From Ignelater luminosus (lineage: Eukaryota > Arthropoda > Insecta > Coleoptera > Elateridae): DNA of 64,000 nucleotides. Under the pieces are notes generated by a model, which searched no databases, was not told the DNA's origin, and saw nothing but the letters and a program-made list of their open reading frames with translations. The DNA is taken from contig VTPC01090419.1 in NCBI GenBank assembly GCA_011009095.1, forward strand, positions 248,111 to 312,110, read 5' to 3'. The translations under genes and the position numbers were made by a program. This document shows, in pieces, positions 48,201 through 58,225 of the stretch; the first letter of the stretch is position 1, and each line of letters starts with the position of its first letter.

Positions 48201-50600
48201 CATCTTTGAATTATTATTGTCACAACAGAATTAATTTATTTCACATTCTTTAGGAGAACTAGAGAAAAGTCTTTGAAATTCTGACGACTAGGCGGATCCG
48301 CATTTCAGAAATTCTGGCTTATGGATAACTAAACTTGTACTAGTTCGTTGCAACATATTAACGTTAAGTCAATTTGAAACGTTTTACATTTTACAATTTG
48401 TAAGACTAAACTATGCTTATCTAAGATTTTCTCCTTCTTTTTTTACTTTTTAACAAATATTATGCTTTAGTATTCGCAGAAAATATGTAAACGTTTAAAA
48501 AACACTCATCTAATCTCAAGACTTCTAGATAAGGACAATAAAATTAATAAAAATTTATTTTCAAAAGCATTATGCGTAATAAAATGACGTGCAGCACTAG
48601 TCAAATTATTATAATGTTAATATTCTACGACATAGTCAAGTCTGTTTGTCATAAATGTGCACGTATTGTTAATCAATATTTGTGTTCGCCCATTTTAAGG
48701 GAAATAGAGGTCATATAATGTCAAGTCCCAAATTAGTCACTTTGTGGAATTCTGCAAGTCTGATAATAGCTTTCACCTATATTTTATTACCATATTGACA
48801 TTTCCAAAAAAACATTTTCCTATTTACTGTCACCATTTGTACGAAGTTTCACATAAATATAAAAAGAAAATTCATGACTATACTTATAGCAATCATGTAG
48901 AGTGAAGCATCAAAAGTCTTTTTTCCGATCCCTTATAAAACATGAATACCTAATCTATTCTACCAGTTGATACCAACATAAAAATAGTATACGTGTTTAA
49001 CGGATAGACAGTTCGTGATAGCTTGACCGTAATAATACTATCAGCTATTTTCATTCTGGTTTGGAAAGAATTATTTAGAACGCTTTGTATGTATATATAT
49101 ACAACTGATTTGACTGTTTGTGATAGATTTTATTTTTGTCATAAAATTTTATTTTCAAAAAGGTTTGTAATCTGGAATTCATTCAATTTAAGTACAGACA
49201 TAAAAAGAATCTAGATAAGGAATTACAAAAATTTCCAGTCAATACTCGTAATAATAATAATAAATGTTCCATTATTAAACACTCTTTGCGTGTGTATGTC
49301 CCAATTTTGGAAGAAAGAAAAGGAAGTATCGTTTACACTAACATTAAACGAAATAATTCTCGCCAAGAATTATAAATACTTAATTTACAATCATTTCGCC
49401 TAATAACAAGGTTTTTCACAGCTCTAAACAAAGACGGTTAAACTACAAAATATGTATAGGAGTTCTTTTTCAAATTTACATAAAAAAACGACATGGTTTG
49501 CCATGTATGAATAGGCAAATTATTTGTTTGGATTTCTCTATTTTTCTTACGGTATTTAATTTTAGGGTAGAGAGTGGGATAATGCCACAGTATTCTATTA
49601 GCTGTAATTACTCGGAAATAATGTAATGAAGTTACAAACTTTTGGCTTATGTTTATTTTAGCCATAAATATCGTCAACAGAAGTTGATCTTAATTGTCTA
49701 AATATGACTTGCCGTTTATGTATATCTTAACTGTTTTGTTCCCACAAAAATATTTTCTTACGTGAGTAACGTAAGCAGTCAAGCATCCAATCTGTGGAAT
49801 AAACTCTTCTACATTTACTACAGCTGCTATTGATTTATATTCGCTTAAGGTTCGTTCATTTCTTCTTTTCTGTTTTCCGGTGCTTCTGCAACTTTCTTCT
49901 TCAAACGCTTTTGTTTCACATCTGTCTTGGTTCAGCTTTACATGAGTTTTGTCTAATTTCTCTTGTGGTGAATATTTGATATCAGCTGCTGATCAGTGGA
50001 TTATACATATTCAGTTTTAAAATTCTGCAATAATTCTGTTTTTGCCAACCGAGTCTATTGTAAAGATTGCTTGGTTTGCTCTGTTTTTCAATACTTACAC
50101 CTGCTGAGGAACAGCAGCATAGCAGAGAAAATTCTTTTAATGGTATGGGAGTCATAGGAAGACCTGAGAGAAATCCATGATGTTGTTTGGCAGTTGGTCA
50201 TAACCATAACGACCTAATGCTTTAGCGAGACAGCTATTAACTTTTTCTAAGGAATTCCGAAAGAAAGCAAGTTTTTAACAAGACTCTGGGCATAGCTTGA
50301 AAGGTAACCGCGTCTAATCCAACTTTTAATAATAGACATTTCCGAGATTCTTTGTTATCTCACTCCTGACATAGAAGTCTCCGTGTGGATTTCTACAGAC
50401 AAGTTCCTCAAACGATACTATAGTACCAACACAGAGTCGGACTGATCTGGAAGACTCGGAGTCTAGAAACTCTGAGTCCATACCAATCAATCTGGGAAAC
50501 AAGCAGGGTTGAGATCCAAAATTCGAATCTTTTACCAGGTCAAAAATCAAGATATGAATATTGTCTTCTACAAAAACACAAGAACTATACAAGCATTTAC
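45274..50600. other. AT-rich non-coding stretch
   Basis: No gene or complete element is supported. A (TA)n tract lies near 45608-45623. Frames on both strands are short. The minus frame at 50326-50592 overlaps sequence faintly similar, in inverted form, to 23960-24060. Confidence 0.4.
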
Positions 50601-50639
50601 TATTGTACCTCTACACCATTGTTTCGTCCTTGAAATGGA

Positions 50640-51860
50640 CTAACCAGTAGAAGATAACGATGGTTACTTACTCCCCTTGGTCAATGTTTTATTTCCCTTT
50701 AGGCTTCTAGGTTTCTCTAACTCTTTTTGGATTTGCTGAACGGACGTACATACGAGTAGAGTTGATGTGGTTGCCGGACTCTAGTGCGCCACTTTTTTCG
50801 GTTTATGGAGTAGCAGACGTGATGATGGACGCTTCATACCTCTGAAGTGCGTTCTTGTTGTTGTTGGCGGTCGTGGCGTGCCGACTAAGATGTTGGTCAT
50901 CGGCGTGATTGGCGATGGATGCAGTGGAATTGGCATATGACGCGTCGTGAATGTTGTTAGCGCTTGTGCTGTTGAAATCATAGTTTCCACGTCAGGGGAA
51001 ATGCATATGGTTAGATAGATATTGACTGGCGGGAAATCATGGCGATGACATTTAAATTTGGAATAAGCAAGATCCTAATTTGGATTTCGCAAAACGTCGT
51101 AGAAAACGTACCATCATAAGACATTTCGTTCTCTACTATTAATATTAACATACTTCCTTTGAATAAATTATACTTGCGCGGTTCTATATTTGATTCATGC
51201 CACGGCCTCCAGTAACTGCAGGCCAAAACTGATCCTGCCAACCCCTTTCCCCTTTGATCCTATAACTACTTATTTATAAAAGGAAGACACACCGAGCCGT
51301 AGATATTTCTTCTACCGTACTGCTTCCTTTGCCCTTTCTAATCTACCCTCTCAAGTAACATCACTTCTGTTTTACTATTAAATTTAGCTCCTTTGCCACA
51401 CCCCTACATCAATTATCTTGATTAATCGTAGTTTATCTCACCAGGCACTTCTGGTCTGTTTTTCGTCAACTGGCCCGAGTGGCCTGGGTTATCGCTTATT
51501 ATCGTCCGGATACCAAGCCTAACATCTCAAAAGCCGGCAACGAGACGTAGCTACATGACGAAAGGCCCGTATAATTGCGCCGGACGAGGAGTCTAGCCGT
51601 TTTGGCCAGAAACCCCACATCTTTAAAAGCCCCATGGCTCCCTTATTACTCTGGCGCGCTGACTAGACAAACAGTCTATGGCAGGTTTGATTTCTGTAGA
51701 TCAATTTTTCAGATTGATGAAAATAGGGTCAACGCAAAAAAGAAGATTCGATCGAGAAAGAAGCTTGTAATTGTCACGAAAATATGTTTGGTGAATGAAG
51801 ATGTCTTTCCAGGACCCCATCTCCATTTGCGTGCACTGTCGAGTTAGAGTTCACTAGCGG
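50640..51860. other. Stretch of raised G+C, unidentified
   Basis: Base composition and codon-like texture differ from the AT-rich surroundings. The minus strand at 50781-50990 is open for 69 codons and Pro/Thr-rich; the plus strand at 51575-51847 is open for 90 codons and basic. No conserved motif was recognised. These may be worn parts of a retroelement or host sequence; no function is proposed. Confidence 0.25.
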
Positions 51861-52319
51861 TCGGTAGCAGCAAACAATGACACTGATGGAAAGATCAAGA
51901 TATTCGCAGACTTCGGGACTAAATCTATTCCAAACCTGGTATCAAAATAAATAGAAATTCCACATATTTATTTCTATTAGTTGTATTAGAGGAAGTCAAA
52001 CAATTTTGTTGAACTTGAAACCACAAGTCTCGATAGTCAAGATATTCAATACGTCAACAACTTTTTCTTCTTAAATGAATGAACCACAATCAATTGAAAG
52101 TAAACAGAGTGAAACTCATTTTTGCAATTTTCCCTTGGCCATGTGTCAATGTGGTATGCGTAAGGTTATTTAATTTGCAGGCAGGCAGGGAAGACCCTCT
52201 ACTTTAATAATAGGTCTTCAAAGGTCATCTCTCATTTATAATTACCGTTGCTTTATGTCCAATCTATTTGTCTCCACACCAAAAGTATTTCTATGTTCAA
52301 TTATCGTAGCGTATTATCG

Positions 52320-53045
52320 AAGGGTGCCACGCCAAAACGCAGCGGCTTTAGAAGCCATCAGGCTGTTCTTCAGCCTAGATTGTGTTGAAGTTGTTAGAGG
52401 CTGAACGCTCTTTCTTGAATTTTCGGGTTTGTGGGACGACACGGCTGGAGGTGCTTGGAGGAGGCTCTGACGATGGCTGGTAGCTAGTTGGTTGGTTGGA
52501 TCTTTCGGTATTGGCTTTGCAACGGCAATTGTAGTTGAGCTAGAGATGTCGGTGCTGAAGACCGGCCCCGACGATAGTGTCTAATTATTGATGATCCGGA
52601 TATAGGATTGGTGTTGGTGGATAGCGGCACTCGATGGAAAAAAGTGAGTTTGTTGCAGAAGAAGGTATGATAGTTGGTAATTGGAATCTGAATCGTTGTT
52701 GGTTCAAACTATTCTTTTTAAAACCACAACCACACGCAATTTTGGAAGGAGTGGGATAGGATAGGAAAAGGGGTTTCGCAGGCGGCAAGGGGTGGTGCAA
52801 GAATTTCCTAAAGGTATTGGAGTACAGGTTTGAGGAACCCCAAGTACAGAATCTGTAAGGAGTAGACCGACAGACAGACAGACAGACCGATCTGAAGGAG
52901 CTGAGAAGTGTAGTGGGTGGATTATAGCGCTGGCCCTACGCCCACCCTAACGCAGGATCTCAGCAGTTCTTGGATGGAGGCGCCCGCGGGTCGGATCTTC
53001 CGTCCGGTTTGGTGGCTGATGACCCCTAGCCAGCTATTGATCATA
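52320..53045. other. GC-rich block with CAGA microsatellite, possible retroelement remnant
   Basis: About 700 bp are clearly richer in G+C than the flanks. On the minus strand 52320-52583 is open for roughly 88 codons of Ser/Thr/Pro-rich protein (segments such as STDISSSTTIAVAKPIPKD and APPAVSSHKPENSRKS), a composition seen in retroelement ORF1/gag leaders but not diagnostic. Minus frame 52585-52800 is Pro-rich as well. A (CAGA)n tract lies at 52869-52887, followed by a GC-rich tail to about 53030. No CCHC knuckle or enzyme motif was found. Confidence 0.3.
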
Positions 53046-53366
53046 GAGGATCATAGAAGCTGAAATAAGTAATTAACTAAATAATAAGTAGACTGAGTAA
53101 ATTGGCCAATGACCTTAGAAAAGTCATATTTTAGGCATCAAGGCCTATTTGAATACACAGACAAACGAACATGTTTTCTGCTTGTCACATTAACGCACCA
53201 GAATTCGAAACTTGATAGATCATACTGTTCCTTGTAGGTTCCAGAAGTACTTGCTGGGTATTGCATAATTAGATTATGATAGTGTTCTTGATAAACCTTG
53301 AAAAGTACAACATTTAGTTTTAATGCTAGTATCACCTTATTTAAAAATAAAGCCTACTACGTCATA

Positions 53367-54656
53367 CGAGGGTTGCTATTTATATTTCTGGCCTAACAAT
53401 GAAAAAACAAGTATTTATGATCGAAACTAGTTTTATTGTTTTTCAGAATATTCTCCATTAAGATTGATACACTTTTCCATGCGTTTGAACCAATTTTCGA
53501 AGCACTTTTTTCACTCTGTTTGAGGCAGCTCCAAAATATGCGTTTTGAAACAAAAAACGGCTTCTTTTGGTGTTGAAAATCGTTGACCACGCAGTTTGTT
53601 TTTGATGTACGGGAATAAAAAGAAGTCATTGGGTGCCAAATCAGGGCTGTATGGTGGATGGCCCATCAACTCGACCTTCTGGTTGGTTAAATATTCAATT
53701 GTTTGAGCAGCGGTGTGAGAGCTTGCATTGTCATGATGAAGAATGATTCGCCACTTCTTTGAAGTTTTCCGAATCTCTCCAATGACTTCTGGCAAAGAAA
53801 TGGTTGTGTACCATTCAGATTTGACCGTCTTACGTTGCTCTAACGCCACTGTTGCCACATGACCGGTAATGCCAAAGAAACAGGCAACCATTTGCTTCGA
53901 TGTGCTTCTTCCCCAAACAACTTTTGTTGGATTTGGCTCGTCTTGAAAGACCCACACAGTTGATTGCTGTTTTGTTTCGGGGTCATATGCGTAGATCCAT
54001 GATTCGTCACCTGTGCAGATGTTATACACAGCCTTTGATGCACCTTTCGCAAATTTTTTCAACATTTCAATGCACCAGTCGACGAGAGCCTTCTTTTGAG
54101 CATTGGTCAAGTTATGCGGGATCCAACGGGAACAAATTTTTTTACGGCCAAATGATCATGTAATATCTTGTTGATGCTAGTCATACTAATGCCCAAAGAT
54201 GCCTCAATCTCACGGTATGTCACATGACGATCTTGTTTAATCAGTTCACGCACAGCATCGATGTTTTCAGGCACAACGACAGATTTTGGACGGCCTTCAC
54301 GGATTTCGTCCTGGAGTGAACATCGGCCACGTTTGAATTCATTATACCAGTATTTTTACAGTGCTGTAGGATGGAGCTTCATCGCTATATAATGTATTAA
54401 GTTGATTCATGCACTCTTGTCGTGATAATCCACGTCGAAAGTTATGAAAAATAATTGCACCACAGGTCAATTCCATTTTTTATTATACTAGGGAATGCAC
54501 TTTTCAATTAACTGCAAACAACACTAATCGCACTCAAATGACAAAATGTTGTGGTTGAGGTTATGTTCAACAATGTAAAGTTTACACCGGAAATGTCAAC
54601 TGACGCCTGGAAACAGTCAGTGTTGCCAAGGCCAGAAATATAAATAGCAACCCTCG
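53367..54656 (-). mobile_element. Mariner element, perfect 28-bp TIRs, dead transposase
   Basis: The 1290-bp element lies between TA dinucleotides (53365-53366 and 54657-54658). Terminal repeats 53367-53394 and 54629-54656 are identical inverted copies over 28 bp, beginning CGAGGGTTGCTATTTATA inward. The first six bases, CGAGGG, are shared with the 21.3-kb mariner, but the rest of the repeat differs, so they are distinct families. Intact ends mean it might still be mobilised in trans if a matching transposase exists elsewhere. Confidence 0.95.
53433..54476 (-). pseudogene. Mariner transposase with two frameshifts and one stop
   Basis: Starting at the ATG on 54476, the frame gives MELTCGAIIFHNFRRGLSRQ and runs to a one-base shift near 54349-54362 (just before WYNEFKRGRCSLQDE). 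The HTH region VRELIKQDRHVTYREIEASL follows. A second shift lies in the seven-A run at 54137-54143, just before the WIPHNLT linker. From 54110 a 199-codon open part carries the catalytic core. It contains CTGDESWIYAYDPET (first Asp), ILHHDNASSHTAA (second) and YSPDLAPNDFFLFPYIKNKL (third), with 34 residues between the last two. A TGA at 53511-53513 stands where related proteins have Trp. In-frame KKCFENWFKRMEKCINLNGE continues to TAA at 53433-53435. The catalytic acids are all kept, so inactivation is recent relative to the 15-kb copy. Confidence 0.92.
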
Positions 54657-54658
54657 TA

Positions 54659-57600
54659 AGAAGCAGTATAATGCTGCAAATCTTAATATTTTTAATAACA
54701 CACGTGTTATTGTCATTGTATTTTTCTTGCTGTTGCTTGCAGTTATGGAGAAAAGATGGATGTGGTTTCCAGAATTTTAGACAAGTAAACCATTCTCAGT
54801 CACTTCTTAACGGGGTTACACAATTGATGCGATTGGGTACGGTAATGTGAACAAAAACGAAATAAAAAAGTTAAATCATAATTTTTTTTTACTTATAACC
54901 TCAAACTTATTCGCCTGACGCGTTTTGATATTACAATAATATCATTTTTAAAGGTATAAATAAACAGTTGTCAAAGTAACCAGCTAAGTCGATCCAAGCC
55001 CCAACAAGGATTATGACTTTTATTCTTCATCCAATCTGTTCATTCATTAATTTTACTTTTGAGTTTCTGTTTGTAAATAAATTTGAGGTTATAAGTGAAA
55101 TAGTGTATTATGTTATAAAAATGTTATAATTAATTTATTAACGTGGAGTTTCACAAAGTAACAGTGAAGAAAATAAATGAAATAAAAGAGATTTATTATT
55201 ATTATTATTATTAGTATAGTATTAATAATACCAACCGCCAAATTATCAAAACAAAGTGAAGATCAGCACGGATTTAAATATTTCCTAATACGTTCACATA
55301 ACCGTTCCTGTTCGCATCTGCCTTAAGTAGTCTTAGGGATAGTTCATTTTCAATAGATGCGGTTGTACATTTGTGATATTGAATGAAAGATAGTGTGATC
55401 TGTCTACGGTACAATACAGAAGCTCACAATCAGTATAAGTTGCTCTACAAGCAAAAAAATGCCTTTCGATATTTTACAAGATACAATAATAACATGGTTT
55501 AGTTGAAGCAATTTTTGCAAACTTGTCTTGAATTGAGTTACAAAAAGCTAACAAGCATAATAAAATAAAATCTCTCACTTGTTCAAAAATATGCTCGTGT
55601 ATATCTGGAAGATAAAGTCGATTATCTCTGTTTTTTCGTTTGTCCCATAATGGAAATGTTTTAGTGTAAGCAAAGAAGTGATCGTATTCTTGCATCTGTT
55701 TGTGGGAGGATGGGTTATCAAAGTACGTCATTTCCTTCCGTAGCGTTAAATCGACAGCAGGCTGTAAACAATAAAGTATGCATAGTACATATATAATTCT
55801 CAAGATAAGTTTGACACAACAATAAAGTATTCTGAAAAAGTGTTTGGGTTTACGTAATAATCACATTTTTTAAAAGTATGCGATATAGCATTAAGCATCT
55901 ATTACATGCTGTATCACCGTGTATCTGCTGGTATTCAGTATAACTTTTCGACTGACTTTTCACTTTTCCTTTGCTAAATTGAATTTATCAAAAAGTTCGA
56001 TCAAATGAACACCAAAAGGAGCGAATAGGTTCGATTTCGTCTAAAGTATGCGTATACTGATAAAACTAGCATTTATTCCGCCAAATAATGCAGAAAATGT
56101 TGAAGTTTTACTGATAAAACGTGATATTTGCAATGTATACAAATTCCTATTTCTAGTAGAAATACAAGGAAATGTTCTAAAATGGTTAACATAAGTAGCA
56201 GTCTTGTATTTACTGCTATCTATGGAAAGAAGCGTTTGTGAACACTGTAGTAAATAGAATTTAATGAAAAAAGTTAAATCAAATACAACATAAAAAAGTA
56301 AACGAACCCATTCACATCATGATATTTTTCTGTGAAGTTATTGTTGGTGTCTTCATCCAATGTTCTCATCATTTTTGTTCATATATGCAAAGAATATTGA
56401 AAGTGTGATTTTATAGTGAGTCCCTTTTTTTTATACACTCCGTTACTTTTTATTCTAGAACATATTTGGGTTTTTCTTGACCTTTTATACATTGAACAAT
56501 AACTTTGAAATCTTTATGAATAGTTCTGTACCATCAGCAGATTTTGCGTTGGTATATTTTGGACTTTTTACATTTGGAAATTTTAGAGCATTGAAATTGT
56601 CTAATCTTACAATAAGTAAAATTGGTTGACGTAATGTTTAACAAAACAAATGTTTTAATTGCATATATCTACCGACATTGCTCTTTGTTCAACATGATCG
56701 ACGCGTGAATGGTTTTATGGTAAATTTGATAGATTTTTTTACTGCTTTCGTATTAACTAAAAATTTTTTTGAGACATCCATATTACTCAAAAACTACACA
56801 GATCCTGAAAACAGTTTGGCAGTAAAATAACGAGAATTTCAAGAAAATGTCCGGCTAGTGAAACACCCTTCTTCTTTGAACCTTCTCATTAGTACAATCG
56901 TTACAACTTCTTTAATATTTACTTTATAGTTACTTCATCTTAGTGAACACAGAACTCACATGGAGGACTAGATTCCTACCTGCTTTCAAAGGTTACAGTA
57001 AGAAAACAGGTCAGCGATGCTTTAATCATTAATTTTGGTATTTGGGCTATCATTGGTCTTTTTTTCCATCGTTTGTGGGCTCTACGGTTTGATCTTAAGA
57101 TTTTATTAAAAGCTTGGCTTTAATCCAAAGAATCATTTACGAAAATCACTTTGGCACAAATCTTTTTTCATGTTCATTGAATTTTAGTAGAAGAAGACAA
57201 ACAGTTATTTTTATTAATTGTGGTTTGAAAACACAACATTTACAGTGATAGGTTGCTATCCTACGATATCGGAACAAACACATCTATTATCATTCTCGAC
57301 AAATTCTCGATCTTCTTTGACCCAACAATCCTATTTAAGCACACAGGTTTGTACCAAGCTGTCAGTTTCGTATGCAACCAACAATATTTCAGAGATTTAT
57401 GCTCCCTTTTCTCTAGGCTCCACAAAAAGCTTGATTACAATTCTTTGCTTAAAATTCGAATAATTTTGTTTGCTGACGACCATGAAATTCTTACTAATAA
57501 TAAATGAAGCAAATGAGAATAAATCAGCGATAACTTGATTTACAATTACGACAGCTCTGGTGTGATATGAAAGAAACGAATTTACATATTGTTGGACAAG

Positions 57601-57686
57601 CTTGAAAGGCTCTTTAAGAGGCAAGAATAACATCAAAACTTATACTTTCTTAGTGCAGTCCTGGTAGATCAATACTATAGACTATA
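54659..57686. other. AT-rich non-coding stretch
   Basis: No gene is supported. It includes an (ATT)n tract at 55193-55213. The 109-codon minus frame at 55474-55803 and the frames at 57218-57507 are unrecognised and of chance size. Confidence 0.4.
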
Positions 57687-57863
57687 GGTTGTATAGCCAC
57701 ATTTCCCTTGCACGTCATCAACTTATTTGTCAACTTCCGACATACTTGATTTGGGCCGGTCATACGCTCATCTTCGTCTAGCAAGTATGTATGCACCAAG
57801 CGAAGTATGCCGGAAGTTGACAAATAAATTGATGACGTGCAACAGAAATTTGGCCGTACGACC
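57687..57863. repeat. Long imperfect hairpin (68-bp arms)
   Basis: The arm 57687-57754 and the inverse of 57796-57863 agree at roughly 80-85 percent of positions. They share an uninterrupted TTGCACGTCATCAA and then TTATTTGTCAACTTCCG, separated by single differences. The loop is about 41 nt. It lies just upstream of a LINE tail relic but in a non-coding position. It could be a tiny foldback element or a young inverted duplication. Confidence 0.75.
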
Positions 57864-57914
57864 TATGCTTATAGAAACACATCAAATGCATGAATAAAAG
57901 AACAACAAAGTCAG

Positions 57915-58225
57915 ATTTGGGCGGATTACTCAGAAACAGAACGGGAAGCAATTTATTAATATGAATTGTCAACAAAAACAGCTGAAGAACTCTACATAAT
58001 GAGCAGAACTCAGATAAAAACTCCAAGAGGGTTACTCACAGACCACTTGTACAATATGAAACCATTTATTGGTGATTTGGATTGTGGACTAAGTGAGAAA
58101 GACACTGAAACACAAGAACATATTTTATGATATTGCGAGGTACTGTTTAACCAAAGGATCAAACTATTCGAATTTCACATAATAACACCGAAAGACTTTA
58201 ACTTATACCCTGAGTTGCTTGAGTG
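57915..58225 (+). pseudogene. LINE C-terminal tail (post-RNase H) relic
   Basis: The plus frame reads EELYIMSRTQIKTPRGLLTD HLYNM..., then SEKDTETQEHIL, a stop, YCEVLFNQRIKLF, and FHIITPKDFNLYPELLE. The pattern (S-R-x-(Q/E)-I-x-x-x-x-G-L-L-T-(G/D)-H, then a Cys/Glu-rich E-T-x-E-H-I-L-x-x-C-E segment) is the tail that follows RNase H in I/R1-like LINEs. One in-frame TGA (after EHIL) and loss of the CxxC pair show decay. Nothing upstream of 57915 could be read as RNase H, so it is a 5'-truncated copy. Confidence 0.65.

Noticed and set aside
51465..51530. A-box-like TGGCCCGAGTGG suggesting a tRNA gene or SINE
   Set aside because: No B box at the right distance and no tRNA folding could be drawn.
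57253..57507. 84-codon frame containing LFADDHEIL, resembling a reverse transcriptase YADD/FADD motif
   Set aside because: No other RT block could be read on either side in any frame, so a lone four-residue motif is not enough, even though a LINE tail lies 400 bp downstream.
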